Positions 1 through 10,529 of a stretch of 64,000 bases of DNA are shown in pieces. Source of the stretch: Salinarimonas rosea DSM 21201 (lineage in GTDB: Bacteria; Pseudomonadota; Alphaproteobacteria; Rhizobiales; Beijerinckiaceae); assembly GCF_000429045.1 (NCBI RefSeq), contig NZ_AUBC01000017.1:80258-144257 (forward strand), given 5' to 3'. Position 1 is the first letter of the stretch; every line of letters begins with the position of its first letter. The notes beneath the pieces were generated by a model that was given only the letters and a program-made list of their open reading frames with translations, was not told where the DNA came from and ran no database searches. The translations under genes were made by a program, and so were the position numbers.

Positions 1-876
1 GCCGCGCTCGCCAAGCTCCTGCCGATGCAGCGCGCGGACTTCGTCGAGCTGTTCACGATCATGAAGGGCCTGCCCGTCACGATCCGCCTGCTCGACCCGC
101 CGCTGCACGAGTTCCTGCCGCATACCGACGAGGAGCTCGCCGAGGTGGCGAAGGCGATCGGCGCGTCCCCGGACAAGCTCAAGCGTCGCGCCGCCGAGCT
201 CTCCGAGGCCAACCCGATGCTCGGCTTCCGCGGCGTTCGCCTCGCCGTCGCCTATCCCGAGATCGCCGAGATGCAGGCGCGCGCCATCTTCGAGGCGGCA
301 GTGAAGGCGGCGAAGGACACCGGCGCGCCGGTCACCCCCGAGGTGATGGTGCCGCTCGTGATGACGAAGCCCGAGCTCGACCTCGTCAAGGCCCGGATCG
401 ACGCCATGGCGAAGTCCGTCATGGAGGAGACCGGCGCGACGTTCGAGTACCAGGTCGGCACCATGATCGAGCTGCCCCGCGCGGCGCTGCGCGCGGCCGA
501 GATCGCCGAGGCCGCGGAGTTCTTCTCCTTCGGCACGAACGACCTCACGCAGACGACGCTCGGCATTTCCCGCGACGACGCGGCCTCCTTCCTCGGGCCC
601 TACGTGCAGAAGGGGCTGATCGAGTTCGACCCCTTCGTTACGCTGGACCAGGAGGGCGTGGGCGAGCTCGTCGCGATGGCGGCCGAGCGCGGGCGGGCGA
701 CCCGGCCCGACATCAAGCTCGGCATCTGCGGCGAGCACGGCGGCGACCCGGCCTCGATCCGGTTCTGCGAGGGTCTGCGGCTCGACTACGTCTCGTGCTC
801 CCCCTACCGCGTCCCCATCGCCCGCCTCGCGGCGGCGCAGGCGGCGCTCGCCGGGGAGGCGCGCTCGCTGGCGTGA
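1..876 (+). CDS. ppdK: Pyruvate, phosphate dikinase, C-terminal part (5' truncated by window)
   Basis: The reading frame is open from base 1, so the gene begins before the window and only about 291 C-terminal residues are seen. These form the PEP/pyruvate-binding TIM barrel of the PEP-utilising enzyme family. The end holds the ICGEHGGDP segment followed by the [13 protein letters not shown] motif; the cysteine in this stretch is the family's general acid/base. [19 protein letters not shown] upstream is also typical. The enzyme interconverts pyruvate, ATP and phosphate with PEP, AMP and pyrophosphate in the cytoplasm. The family is usually near 900 residues, so about two thirds is missing here. 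The next gene is on the opposite strand and converges on it. Confidence 0.93.
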   Translation, partial: AALAKLLPMQRADFVELFTIMKGLPVTIRLLDPPLHEFLPHTDEELAEVAKAIGASPDKLKRRAAELSEANPMLGFRGVRLAVAYPEIAEMQARAIFEAAVKAAKDTGAPVTPEVMVPLVMTKPELDLVKARIDAMAKSVMEETGATFEYQVGTMIELPRAALRAAEIAEAAEFFSFGTNDLTQTTLGISRDDAASFLGPYVQKGLIEFDPFVTLDQEGVGELVAMAAERGRATRPDIKLGICGEHGGDPASIRFCEGLRLDYVSCSPYRVPIARLAAAQAALAGEARSLA

Positions 877-912
877 CCTCCGGGGGACGCCGCGCGGACG
901 GGGAGCCTGGCG

Positions 913-1242
913 TCAGCATCCGATCGCGCTGCGGATCTCCTCGACCTGCGCGCGGGAGCGGCAGACGGACTCGCAAGGGATGCCGTCGCCGTCCCCGTCC
1001 GCCCGCCGATAGCCGCCGCACCACATCTCCACCGCCTCGCGGCAGGAACGCGCCGAGCGGCAGGTGCGGCGCTGGGCGAGGACGATCGGCGCGCCTTGCG
1101 TCGGCACCGACCTGCCCTCCAGCGACGGGATTGGCGTCGAGAGCGCCCGAAAGCCGGGGCTCTCGGCCGCGGCCGCGCCGGCCAGCGCGGCGCCGGCGAG
1201 GAGGCCGGCCAGGGCGATTTGGCGGGCGATGCGAGCGGGCAT
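913..1242 (-). CDS. Secreted excalibur calcium-binding domain protein
   Basis: This is a 109-residue protein. It has a short positive N-terminus and an alanine/leucine-rich stretch (residues 8-27) that looks like a signal peptide ending near AAAAES. The C-terminal part carries the excalibur pattern, with aspartates at 82, 84 and 86 (DGDGDGIPCE) flanked by cysteines 61, 67, 75, 90, 94 and 109 that probably pair after export. Excalibur domains are small, calcium-binding and extracellular, often next to nuclease or wall domains; here the domain stands almost alone. GGAG lies 8-9 bases before the ATG, supporting this start. The biological role is unknown. It is convergent with ppdK and probably monocistronic. 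Confidence 0.8.
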   Translation of the reverse strand: MPARIARQIALAGLLAGAALAGAAAAESPGFRALSTPIPSLEGRSVPTQGAPIVLAQRRTCRSARSCREAVEMWCGGYRRADGDGDGIPCESVCRSRAQVEEIRSAIGC

Positions 1243-1309
1243 GGGCGATCTCCAGGGCGCAACCTACCTGGAGTTTCGCAACCAAAGCTAAGCGTCACAA
1301 CGCCGAGAT

Positions 1310-2044
1310 CTACATTCCCGCGATGCGCGTTATGCGCTCGTCCACCCCGCAATCGGGAATCAGCGCCGCCGCGATGTCGGCGACCTCCTCGAAGCGGTGT
1401 GCTTCCGGCAGCGCGCGGGCCAGCGCCTCGGGCGTGTTGTAGCCCCAGGCCACGGCACCGAAGGCGAGCCCCGCCTCGCGGGCGGCCTCGCCGTCGCGGA
1501 TCTCGTCGCCGATGCAGATCACGCGCGCGGGCGCGACCCCGGCGCGCCGTGCCACCGCCCGGAACACCCGTGCCTTGCCGAAGAGCTTGGCGCCACAGGC
1601 GAACTGGGAGACGCGCGCGGCCTCCTCCGCCCCCAGCGCGCGGCGCACGGCCGCCTCGCCGTTCGAGCTGACCACCGCCACGGCGACGCCGGCATCGTGG
1701 AGCGCCGCGAGCATCTCCCGGACGCCCGCGAACAGCGCGATCTCGCTGCGCGCGGCGCGGGCGTGGACATGGCGCGCGATGGACGGCAGCTTCCAGGCCG
1801 GGATGCGCAGGAGCGCCATGATCTCGCGCGCCGAGAGCCCGCGCATGGCATCGAGGTCGAGCGGGCGCGGCAGCGCGATCGCGAAGCGCCCGGCGAGATC
1901 GTCGAGCTGGGCGAAGAACCACGGGAGCGTGTCCGCCAGCGTGCCGTCGAAGTCGAAGATCGCGAGGGCGAAGGGCGGCTCGGGCGGTGTGACCGTCGTC
2001 CCGGAGCGGATCGGTCGCGCGGCTTCGGCGGTACGCGGCGTCAT
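1310..2044 (-). CDS. HAD-superfamily hydrolase (phosphoglycolate-phosphatase-like)
   Basis: 244 residues. HAD motif I is IFDFDGTLADT near residues 29-39, with the nucleophile and acid/base aspartates. Motif II is VVSSNGEAAV, and motif IV is CIGDEIRDGEAAREAG with the acidic metal ligands. A helical cap lies between motifs I and II, as in Gph-like subclass I phosphatases. The substrate cannot be read from the sequence. The frame stays open well upstream of base 2044, but ATG 2044 has a good AGAGGG ribosome site and homology begins just after it, so the upstream part is judged noncoding. It diverges from the VOC protein gene across a 150-base gap. Confidence 0.85.
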   Translation of the reverse strand: MTPRTAEAARPIRSGTTVTPPEPPFALAIFDFDGTLADTLPWFFAQLDDLAGRFAIALPRPLDLDAMRGLSAREIMALLRIPAWKLPSIARHVHARAARSEIALFAGVREMLAALHDAGVAVAVVSSNGEAAVRRALGAEEAARVSQFACGAKLFGKARVFRAVARRAGVAPARVICIGDEIRDGEAAREAGLAFGAVAWGYNTPEALARALPEAHRFEEVADIAAALIPDCGVDERITRIAGM

Positions 2045-2194
2045 CACGATCCCTCTTCCGGACCTCTCGGCGGGGCCTTCCGGTGGATTGTGCGTCGCAC
2101 AAGCCGGCAACGCAACCCGGGACAGCCCGGATGCGCGGAACGCGCTTGCATCCATGCAATTGCCTGCGCGACAAACCGGGAGCATCATCCGCGC

Positions 2195-2725
2195 ATGAGC
2201 AACGATCAAACCCCCGCACCCAGCCCCGCTCGCGTCCCTGCGCCGGCCGACGGAGCGATCGCGACCGGCGCACGAATCGGCCACGTGCACTTGAAGGTCG
2301 CCGACCTGGAGCGCGCCATCGGCTTCTACCGCGACGTGCTGGGCTTCGCCCTCACCCAGCGTTACGGCCGCGAGGCGGCATTCCTCTCGGCCGGCGGCTA
2401 CCACCACCACATCGGGCTGAACACCTGGCAGAGCCGCGGCGGGGCGCCGCCGGCGCCGGGAACGACGGGGCTGTTCCACCTCGCGATCCTCTACCCGACG
2501 CGTGCGGACCTCGCTGCGGCGCTGCGCCGCGTCCTCGCCGCGGGCGTGCCGCTCGCCGGTGCATCGGACCACGGGGTCAGCGAGGCGATCTACCTCGAGG
2601 ATCCGGACGGCAACGGCATCGAGCTGTATCGGGACCGCCCGGAGGACGAATGGCCGCGGGACGAGGCGGGCGGGCTCGCGATGACGACCCGCCGGCTCGA
2701 CCTCGACGACCTGCTCCGGGCCTGA
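2195..2725 (+). CDS. VOC-family protein (glyoxalase/extradiol dioxygenase-like)
   Basis: 176 residues. The vicinal-oxygen-chelate fold is recognised by IGHVHLKVADLERAIGFYRD (residues about 28-47) and, near the C-terminal end, DPDGNGIELYRDRP with a glutamate in metal-ligand position. YHHHIGLNTW in the middle carries further candidate metal ligands. The layout is like catechol 2,3-dioxygenase-type and CatE-like single-domain proteins of Rhizobiales. I cannot name the substrate. ATG 2195 was chosen because the protein upstream of it is low-complexity and reads through the antisense HAD gene. Divergent from the HAD gene. Confidence 0.8.
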   Translation: MSNDQTPAPSPARVPAPADGAIATGARIGHVHLKVADLERAIGFYRDVLGFALTQRYGREAAFLSAGGYHHHIGLNTWQSRGGAPPAPGTTGLFHLAILYPTRADLAAALRRVLAAGVPLAGASDHGVSEAIYLEDPDGNGIELYRDRPEDEWPRDEAGGLAMTTRRLDLDDLLRA

Positions 2726-2756
2726 GGCACGCCCCGGGCCCGGGGCGCGACGCGCG

Positions 2757-3515
2757 TCAGCCCTCGCCGCCCTCGCGCGCCGAGTCGGCCGCGGGGAGCG
2801 CGCTCTGCGCGGCCGCCGCCTCGGCCTCCTCGCTCGGCAGGGCCGGAGCCGGCTGGCGCGCGGCCTCCTCGGTCTTGGGACCGACGCGCCCGTCGAGATA
2901 GGTGCCCACCGCCTCCATCAGCTCGTCGATGCGGCCGTCGAAGAAGTGGTTCGCGCCCTCGATCACCGCGTGCTCGATCTGGATGCCCTTCTGCGTCTTC
3001 ACCTTCTCGATGACGCTCATGACCTCCTTGACCGGCGCGACGCGATCCTCCGAGCCGTGCACGAACAGGCCCGAGGACGGGCACGGCGCGAGGAACGTGA
3101 AGTCGTAGCGGTTGGCCATCGCGCCGATGGAGACGAAGCCCTCGATCTCCGGACGGCGCATCAGGAGCTGCATGCCGATCCAGGCGCCGAAGGACACCCC
3201 CGCGATCCAGCAGGAGCGCGCGTCCGGGTTCACGGACTGCGCCCAGTCGAGGGCCGCCGCGGCGTCGGAGAGCTCGCCCGCGCCGTGGTCGAACGCGCCC
3301 TGCGAGCGGCCGACTCCGCGGAAGTTGAAGCGCAGGACCGAGAAGCCGCGCTGCACGAAATCGTAGTAGAGGTTGTAGACGATCTGGTTGTTCATCGTCC
3401 CGCCGAATTGCGGGTGCGGGTGCAGCACGATCGCGATCGGCGCGCCCTTCCTCTTGGAGGGCTGGTAGCGGCCCTCGAGCCGGCCGGCGGGGCCGGCGAA
3501 AATCACTTCAGGCAT
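2757..3515 (-). CDS. Alpha/beta hydrolase (LPXTG-type dienelactone-like family)
   Basis: 252 residues. The order is an oxyanion-hole segment VLHPHPQFGGTMNN, then the nucleophile elbow GVSFGAW (serine in GxSxG), an acid strand SGLFVHGSEDRVAP, and a terminal histidine in GANHFFDGR. This is a complete catalytic triad, typical of small alpha/beta hydrolases widespread in alphaproteobacteria. The last 35 residues are alanine/glutamate-rich and probably disordered. ATG 3515 is preferred to the one six codons upstream because GAGAGGACGAGG lies just before it. The substrate is unknown. It runs away from the suf operon, and the two share a 311-base intergenic region. Confidence 0.82.
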   Translation of the reverse strand: MPEVIFAGPAGRLEGRYQPSKRKGAPIAIVLHPHPQFGGTMNNQIVYNLYYDFVQRGFSVLRFNFRGVGRSQGAFDHGAGELSDAAAALDWAQSVNPDARSCWIAGVSFGAWIGMQLLMRRPEIEGFVSIGAMANRYDFTFLAPCPSSGLFVHGSEDRVAPVKEVMSVIEKVKTQKGIQIEHAVIEGANHFFDGRIDELMEAVGTYLDGRVGPKTEEAARQPAPALPSEEAEAAAAQSALPAADSAREGGEG

Positions 3516-3618
3516 GCCTCGTCCTCTCGACACGGGTCGCCACGGCCGCGGCCGCCGGCCCGGAACGCGGTCCCGGCGGATGCGCCCGCCGCCGCGCCGG
3601 AAAACGCGTCGGCGAGCC

Positions 3619-3648
3619 TTGACTTGCCGCGGGATGCTTCCCTAAATC
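3619..3648 (+). promoter_or_regulatory. Candidate sigma-70 promoter of the suf operon
   Basis: TTGACT (3619-3624) and TAAATC (3643-3648) are 18 bases apart, placing a start of transcription near 3655, within the first Irr-like palindrome. The leader before the first suf gene would then be about 170 bases. This is read from the sequence only. Confidence 0.5.
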
Positions 3649-3652
3649 ACTC

Positions 3653-3686
3653 TTAGAATAATTCTAACCGCTTAGAACCGTTCTAA
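3653..3686. promoter_or_regulatory. Two tandem Irr-type (ICE) iron-control operators
   Basis: Two perfect 15-base palindromes, TTAGAATAATTCTAA (3653-3667) and TTAGAACCGTTCTAA (3672-3686), have centres 19 bases apart. Both match the TTAGAA-N3-TTCTAA core of the iron control element bound by the haem-sensing Fur-family regulator Irr in Rhizobiales. They start just downstream of the candidate -10 box, a repressing position, and 140 bases before the first suf gene. Irr is known to control suf genes in this order. Irr itself is not in the window. Confidence 0.75.
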
Positions 3687-3826
3687 AGAGAGCGTCGCCG
3701 GCGTTCCGCTGGGGACCACCGTGATGTGGTCCGCAGGCTGTAGCACGGCAAGCGGGGTGAAGAGCAAGGCTTTCGTCGCGGCGCTCGCGACGGGGCACGA
3801 CACGGCCGAAGGAGACCGGCACGGGA

Positions 3827-4993
3827 ATGGACCGAGAGGCGCGCACCTATCTCGACTGGAACGCGACCGCTCCCCTGCGGGAGGCGGCGGCGCGCGCGCT
3901 GGTCGAGGCGCTCGCGCGCACCGGAAACGCCTCCTCCGTCCACGCCGAGGGCCGCGCGGCCCGCGCCGCGCTGGAGGGCGCCCGCGCCGAGGTCGCGCGG
4001 CTCGTGGATGCCCCGGCGGACGCGGTGATCTTCACGAGCGGCGGCACGGAGGCGAACGCGCTCGCGCTCTCGCCGGGTCTCGGCCCGGTCGGCGCGCCGC
4101 GGGCCGAGGCGCTGCTCGTCGGTGCGGGCGAGCACCCGTGCGTGCTCGACGGCCATCGCTTCGCGCCCGACGCCGTCGAGCGCATCCCGCTCTCCGCCGA
4201 CGGCATCGTCGATCTCGGATGGCTCGAGGCGCGGCTCGCCGCACTCGCGCCGCGCCGGGCGATCGTGTCGCTGCAGCTCGCCAACGGCGAGACCGGCGTG
4301 ATCCAGCCCGTCGCCGAGGCCGCACGCATCGCCCACGCCCACGGTGCCGCGATCCACACCGACGCTGTGCAGGCGCCGGGGCGCATCGCCGTATCGATCC
4401 GCGAGCTCGGGGTCGACGCGCTGACGCTGTCGGCCCACAAGCTCGGCGGGCTGCAGGGCGCGGGCGCGCTGGTGCTGGCGTCGAGCGCGGTCGCCGTCGA
4501 TTCGCTCCTGCGCGGCGGTGGGCAGGAGCGTGGGCATCGCGCCGGGACCGAGAGCGTCCCCGCCGTCGTCGCCTTCGGCGCGGCGGCGCGCGCGGCCCGG
4601 GAGGGTCTCGCCGACGAGGGCGCGCGCCTCGCCGCGCTGGGGCGGGCCTTCGCGGCCGCGATCCGCGCGCGGGCGCCGGGCGCCGTGATCTTCGGGGAAG
4701 GCGCGCCGCGCCTGCCCAACACGCTTCTCTTCGCCGTCCCGGGCCTGCGGGCCGAGACGGCGCTCATCGCCTTCGATCTCGGCGGCGTCGCGCTCTCCTC
4801 GGGCTCGGCCTGCTCGTCGGGCAAGGTCAAGCGCTCGCATGTGCTCGATGCCATGGGCGTCGATCCGGCGCTCGCCGAGGGGGCGCTGCGCGTCTCCTGG
4901 GGGTGGGCGACGGACGACGAGGCGGTGATCCGTTTCGCGTCCGTTCTCGAAGACGTAGAGGAAAGACGCGCACGCCGATCTCAGGCGGCGTGA
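3827..4993 (+). CDS. Cysteine desulfurase, NifS/IscS type (first gene of suf operon)
   Basis: 388 residues. A class V aminotransferase fold with the PLP lysine at 205 (LSAHKLGG), PLP-contacting TSGGTEANAL (about 70-79) and HTDAVQAPG (about 177-185), and the mobile loop SSGSACSSGK with catalytic cysteine 329. The long SACSSGK loop marks group I (NifS/IscS-like) desulfurases, unlike the group II sufS later in the operon. It takes sulfur from cysteine, leaving alanine, and would pass persulfide to the assembly complex. Rhizobial suf operons commonly start with such a gene. It is the first gene downstream of the Irr boxes, with a 62-base gap to sufB. Confidence 0.9.
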   Translation: MDREARTYLDWNATAPLREAAARALVEALARTGNASSVHAEGRAARAALEGARAEVARLVDAPADAVIFTSGGTEANALALSPGLGPVGAPRAEALLVGAGEHPCVLDGHRFAPDAVERIPLSADGIVDLGWLEARLAALAPRRAIVSLQLANGETGVIQPVAEAARIAHAHGAAIHTDAVQAPGRIAVSIRELGVDALTLSAHKLGGLQGAGALVLASSAVAVDSLLRGGGQERGHRAGTESVPAVVAFGAAARAAREGLADEGARLAALGRAFAAAIRARAPGAVIFGEGAPRLPNTLLFAVPGLRAETALIAFDLGGVALSSGSACSSGKVKRSHVLDAMGVDPALAEGALRVSWGWATDDEAVIRFASVLEDVEERRARRSQAA

Positions 4994-5055
4994 GCGCGTT
5001 GGGTACAGTAGCAGAACCGTTCCGCGGTCCTTGAAACCGTGAGAGGAGGGTGACG

Positions 5056-6528
<1,473 letters not shown>

Positions 6529-6641
6529 TCGCCCGCCACACGACGCACCGGCCCGGATCGGCGACGGGCGCGCGAGGCTCCGGTCTCGCAGCGCCCCGCC
6601 GGGCCGTTCACCGACACATCGGAACGTACGGACGTAAAGAC

Positions 6642-7394
6642 ATGCTCGAAATCAAGAATCTCGTGGCCGAGATCGAGGGCAAGCGCATCCTCGACGGCCT
6701 GTCCCTCACCGTCCACGACGGAGAGACCGCCGCGATCATGGGCCCGAACGGGTCCGGCAAGTCGACGCTCTCCTACATCATCGCCGGCAAGGAGGACTAC
6801 GAGATCCTCGACGGCGAGATCCTGCTCGACGGCGAGAACATCCTCGAGATGGAGGCCTCCGAGCGCGCCGCGGCCGGCGTGTTCCTCGCCTTCCAGTACC
6901 CGCTCGAGATCCCCGGCGTCGCCACGATGACGTTCCTCAAGGCGGCGCTGAACGCCCAGCGCCGCGCCCGCGAGGAGACCGAGCTGACCACGCCCGAGTT
7001 CATGAAGGCCGTCCAGGACGCCGCCGCGAAGCTCGAGATCCCCCGCGACATGCTCAAGCGCGCCCTCAACGTCGGCTTCTCCGGCGGCGAGAAGAAGCGC
7101 ATGGAGATCCTGCAGATGGCGCTGCTCCAGCCGCGCATGTGCATCCTCGACGAGACCGATTCCGGGCTCGACATCGACGCGCTGCGCATCGTCTCGGAGG
7201 GCGTCAACGCGCTGAAGTCGGACAAGCGCTCCTTCCTCGTCATCACCCACTACCAGCGGCTCCTGAACTACATCGTGCCGGACACGGTGCACGTGATGGC
7301 CAACGGCAAGATCATGCGCTCGGGCGGCAAGGAGCTGGCCGAGGAGCTCGAGGCCAACGGCTACGCCGACTACAAGGCCCAGGAGGCCGCGTGA
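6642..7394 (+). CDS. sufC: Fe-S cluster assembly ATPase SufC
   Basis: 250 residues, an ABC-type ATPase without membrane domains. Walker A is GPNGSGKST (34-42), the signature FSGGEKKR (146-153) and Walker [13 protein letters not shown] (about 167-178), with ITHYQRLL holding the switch histidine. SufC drives conformational change of the SufB-SufD scaffold through ATP hydrolysis. The stop codon overlaps the sufD start by one base (TGATG), which implies translational coupling and stoichiometric synthesis. Confidence 0.97.
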   Translation: MLEIKNLVAEIEGKRILDGLSLTVHDGETAAIMGPNGSGKSTLSYIIAGKEDYEILDGEILLDGENILEMEASERAAAGVFLAFQYPLEIPGVATMTFLKAALNAQRRAREETELTTPEFMKAVQDAAAKLEIPRDMLKRALNVGFSGGEKKRMEILQMALLQPRMCILDETDSGLDIDALRIVSEGVNALKSDKRSFLVITHYQRLLNYIVPDTVHVMANGKIMRSGGKELAEELEANGYADYKAQEAA

Positions 7395-8698
7395 TGGCCG
7401 AGGTCGCCACCCTGAAGACGCCCGCGGAGACGGCGCTCGCCGATCTCTTCGCGCGCTCGAAGAGCCTGCTCCCCGGCGACGCGCGCTCGCGCGAGGACGC
7501 CTTCCACCGCTTCGCGGAGAAGGGCCTGCCCCACCGCCGCGTCGAGGAGTGGAAGTACACCGACCTGCGCGCGCTGATGCGCGAGATCGCGCCGCTCGCG
7601 GAGAAGCCGTCGGAGGCCGGCGTCGCGCGGGCGCTCTCGGTCGAGAGCGTCTTCGCCGCCGCCGAGCCGGCGACGATCGCCTTCGTCGACGGCCACCTCG
7701 CGACGGCGGACGCGATGCCCGCCGGCGTCACCGCCGTGCCGCTGGCGGTCGCGCTGGCGCAGGGGCATCCGCTGCTGTCGAAGCTCGGCGCGGTCTCGGA
7801 CGCCGAGGGCAACGCGGCCTACGCGCTGAACGCGGCCTTCATGACGGACGGCGTGGTGCTGCACGTCACCGGCGCGGTCGACCGGCGCGTCGCGCTGCGC
7901 TTCGTCACGGCGGGCGCGCAGCCGGTGGCCACCGCCACGCGGGTCCTCGTCGTGGTGGAGCCCGGTGCGGCGATCTCGCTGCTCGAGACCCACGAGAGCC
8001 CGCACGGCGTGGCGCATCAGCCCAACTCCGTCGTCGAGTTCGTCGTCGGTGACCGGGCGAAGGTCGCGCACGTCCGGCTGAACGCCAACGGCGACAAGGC
8101 GCTGGCGCTCTCGACCCTGACCGCGCATCTCGGAGGCGAGGTCGCGTTCGGCAGCCGCAACGTCGTCGCCGGTTCCGCGGTGTCGCGCCACCAGGTCTGG
8201 ATGACCTTCGCGGGTGCCGATTCGCGCGGCGCGGTGCGCGGCGCGACGATGCTCTCGGGCGATCAGCACGCCGACACGACGCTCGTCGTCAACCACAAGG
8301 CGACGGGCTGCGAGAGCCGCGAGCTGTTCAAGCACGCCATCGACGGGCGCGGCACGGGCGTGTTCCAGGGCCGCATCAACGTCGCGCGCGGCGCGCAGAA
8401 GACCGACGGCCAGATGATGTCGGCGGCCGTCCTCCTCTCGGAGGAGGGCACGATGAACAACAAGCCCGAGCTCGAGATCTTCGCCGACGACGTGCAGTGC
8501 GCCCACGGCGCCACCTGCGGCGAGCTCGACGACGACCTCCTGTTCTACCTCATGGCGCGCGGCCTGCCGCGGCCGGAGGCGGAGGCGCTGCTCATCGAGT
8601 CCTTCCTGGGCGAGGCCGTCGAGGAGGGCCTCGACGACGAGGTCGTCGGCGAGGCGCTGATGGGCGTCGTCGAGGCCTGGCTCGCGGCGCGCGGCTGA
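7394..8698 (+). CDS. sufD: Fe-S cluster assembly protein SufD
   Basis: 434 residues. SufD is the SufB paralogue in the SufBC2D scaffold, needed for iron entry. Recognised by the N-terminal GLPHRRVEEWKYTDLR, the beta-helix middle, and the C-terminal CAHGATCGELDDDLLFYLMARGL with the family cysteine and histidine, then EAEALLIESFL. It begins on the last base of sufC. A GC-rich 10-base-stem hairpin fills the gap before sufS. Confidence 0.96.
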   Translation: MAEVATLKTPAETALADLFARSKSLLPGDARSREDAFHRFAEKGLPHRRVEEWKYTDLRALMREIAPLAEKPSEAGVARALSVESVFAAAEPATIAFVDGHLATADAMPAGVTAVPLAVALAQGHPLLSKLGAVSDAEGNAAYALNAAFMTDGVVLHVTGAVDRRVALRFVTAGAQPVATATRVLVVVEPGAAISLLETHESPHGVAHQPNSVVEFVVGDRAKVAHVRLNANGDKALALSTLTAHLGGEVAFGSRNVVAGSAVSRHQVWMTFAGADSRGAVRGATMLSGDQHADTTLVVNHKATGCESRELFKHAIDGRGTGVFQGRINVARGAQKTDGQMMSAAVLLSEEGTMNNKPELEIFADDVQCAHGATCGELDDDLLFYLMARGLPRPEAEALLIESFLGEAVEEGLDDEVVGEALMGVVEAWLAARG

Positions 8699-8700
8699 CA

Positions 8701-8739
8701 CCCCTCACCCCAGCCCCTCTCCCCCACGGGAGAGGGGTC
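8701..8739. repeat. Intergenic palindromic repeat between sufD and sufS
   Basis: CCCCTCTCCC (8714-8723) and GGGAGAGGGG (8728-8737) form a perfect 10-base stem with a four-base loop, preceded by CCCCTCACCCCAGC. This CCCTCTCCC/GGGAGAGGG pattern is a common dispersed intergenic element in high-GC proteobacteria. It lies inside the operon and could act as an mRNA processing or attenuation hairpin. There is no T-tract, so it is not a standard terminator. Confidence 0.7.
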
Positions 8740-8751
8740 CGGAGGCGAACC

Positions 8752-10005
8752 ATGGACACGAAGACGACCGCCCTCCCCTACGACGTCGAGGCCGTGCGGC
8801 GGGACTTCCCGATCCTCTCGCAGCAGGTCTACGGCAAGCCGCTCGTCTACCTCGACAACGCCGCCTCCGCCCAGAAGCCGAAGGCGGTGATCGAGGCGAT
8901 GTCGCATGCCATGGAGACCGGCTACGCCAACGTCCACCGCGGCCTGCACTACATGGCGAACGTCGCCACCGAGGGCTTCGAGGCGGCGCGCGAGACCGTG
9001 CGCGACTTCCTGAACGCCGGCTCCACCGACGAGATCGTCTTCACCCGCAACGCCACCGCCGCCTACAACCTCGTCGCCGACTGCTTCGGGCGCATGGGCG
9101 GGGCGCACGGCATCGGCGAGGGCGACGAGATCGTGCTCTCGATCATGGAGCACCACTCGAACATCGTGCCCTGGCACTTCCTGCGCGAGCGCAAGGGCGC
9201 CGTGATCAAGTGGGTGCCGGTCTCGGACGAAGGCGAATTCCTGTTCGAGGAATACGAGAAGCTGCTCGGCCCGCGCACCAGGATGGTCGCGATCACCCAC
9301 ATGTCGAACGCGCTCGGCACGGTGACGCCGATGAAGGCGATCATCGAGGCGGCGCACGCCCGCGGCATCCCGGTCCTCGTCGACGGCGCCCAGTCGGCGG
9401 TGCACATGACCGTCGACGTCCGGGCGCTCGACGCCGACTTCTTCGTCATGACCGGCCACAAGCTCTACGGCCCGACCGGCATCGGCGTGCTCTACGGCAA
9501 GAAGGAATGGTTCGACCGGATGCCGCCCTTCGAGGGCGGCGGCGAGATGATCGAGACGGTGACGACCGACACCGTCACGTACAACGAGCCGCCCCACCGT
9601 TTCGAGGCCGGAACGCCGGCGATCCTCGAGGCGATCGGGCTCGGCGCGGCGCTGCGCTACATGACCGCGCTCGGGCGCGAGAACATCGTCGCGCACGAGA
9701 CGATGCTGCGCGATTACGCGCAGGCGCGGCTCGGAGAGATGAACTCCATCCGCCTGATCGGCCGGGCCCCGGACAAGGGCGCGATCTTCTCCTTCGAGAT
9801 GAAGGGGGCCCACGCCCACGACGTCGCCACCGTCATCGACCGCCAGGGCGTCGCCGTGCGCGCGGGCACCCACTGCGCCATGCCGCTCTTGCAGCGCTTC
9901 GGCGTGACGTCCACATGCCGTGCGTCCTTCGGGCTCTACAACACCCGCGAGGAAGTCGATAAGCTGGTGGACGCGCTGCGCAAGGCCGAGACGCTGTTCG
10001 CCTGA
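8752..10005 (+). CDS. sufS: Cysteine desulfurase SufS (group II)
   Basis: 417 residues. YLDNAASAQKPKAVIE near the N-terminus, MEHHSNIVPW with the PLP-stacking histidine, the PLP lysine 237 in TGHKLYGPTG, and catalytic cysteine 375 in RAGTHCAMPLL. The short loop around the cysteine is typical of group II enzymes, which need a partner (SufE or SufU) for activity; no sufE is in the operon, though an IscU/SufU-like protein is at 37.5 kb. It releases sulfur from cysteine for the SufBCD scaffold. The 46-base gap between sufD and the hairpin and start carries GGAGG at 8741-8745. Confidence 0.95.
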   Translation: MDTKTTALPYDVEAVRRDFPILSQQVYGKPLVYLDNAASAQKPKAVIEAMSHAMETGYANVHRGLHYMANVATEGFEAARETVRDFLNAGSTDEIVFTRNATAAYNLVADCFGRMGGAHGIGEGDEIVLSIMEHHSNIVPWHFLRERKGAVIKWVPVSDEGEFLFEEYEKLLGPRTRMVAITHMSNALGTVTPMKAIIEAAHARGIPVLVDGAQSAVHMTVDVRALDADFFVMTGHKLYGPTGIGVLYGKKEWFDRMPPFEGGGEMIETVTTDTVTYNEPPHRFEAGTPAILEAIGLGAALRYMTALGRENIVAHETMLRDYAQARLGEMNSIRLIGRAPDKGAIFSFEMKGAHAHDVATVIDRQGVAVRAGTHCAMPLLQRFGVTSTCRASFGLYNTREEVDKLVDALRKAETLFA

Positions 10006-10023
10006 CGCGAGGAAATCCCCCCG

Positions 10024-10425
10024 ATGAGCGAGACCCCTGTGACGGACACGTCCCAATCCAACGAGCCGCAGGTCGCCACCACCGGCGAGGCGGGCGGTTC
10101 CGGCCTGCCTCCGGAGGAGATCGATCGCCTCACCGACGACATCGTCGCGGCGCTCAAGACGGTCTACGATCCCGAGATCCCCGCCGACATCTACGAGCTC
10201 GGCTTGATCTACCGCGTCGAGATCTCCGACGAGCGCAAGGTCGCCATCGACATGACGCTCACCTCGCCCGGCTGCCCGGTGGCGGGCGAGATGCCCGGCT
10301 GGGTCGAGAACGCGGTCTCCGCCGTGCAGGGCGTCCAGGAGGTCGACGTGCAGATCGTCTTCGATCCGCCGTGGGACCAGAGCCGCATGTCCGACGAGGC
10401 CCGCGTCGCCCTCGACATGTGGTGA
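10024..10425 (+). CDS. sufT: SUF system protein SufT (DUF59/MIP18 family)
   Basis: 133 residues. The N-terminal 35 residues are low complexity. The rest is a single DUF59 domain with VYDPEIPADIYELGLIY (about 50-66) and the conserved cysteine in MTLTSPGCPVAGEMPG. SufT-type proteins act in Fe-S maturation or delivery and are standard members of alphaproteobacterial suf operons. It follows sufS by 18 bases. After it comes a toxin-antitoxin pair rather than sufA. Confidence 0.9.
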   Translation: MSETPVTDTSQSNEPQVATTGEAGGSGLPPEEIDRLTDDIVAALKTVYDPEIPADIYELGLIYRVEISDERKVAIDMTLTSPGCPVAGEMPGWVENAVSAVQGVQEVDVQIVFDPPWDQSRMSDEARVALDMW

Positions 10426-10529
10426 GCCGAAGTTCGCGCGTGAGATGTATTTTCCGGCGCGATGCGACGGGAGTTGCGTTCGCGTCCATTCTCGCGCATG
10501 ATCGCTCCGATGCCACGGAGGGGCGGTAT

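Noticed and set aside
8701..8739. Rho-independent terminator between sufD and sufS
   Set aside because: A strong stem is present but no T-tract follows, and the next suf gene is only 15 bases away.
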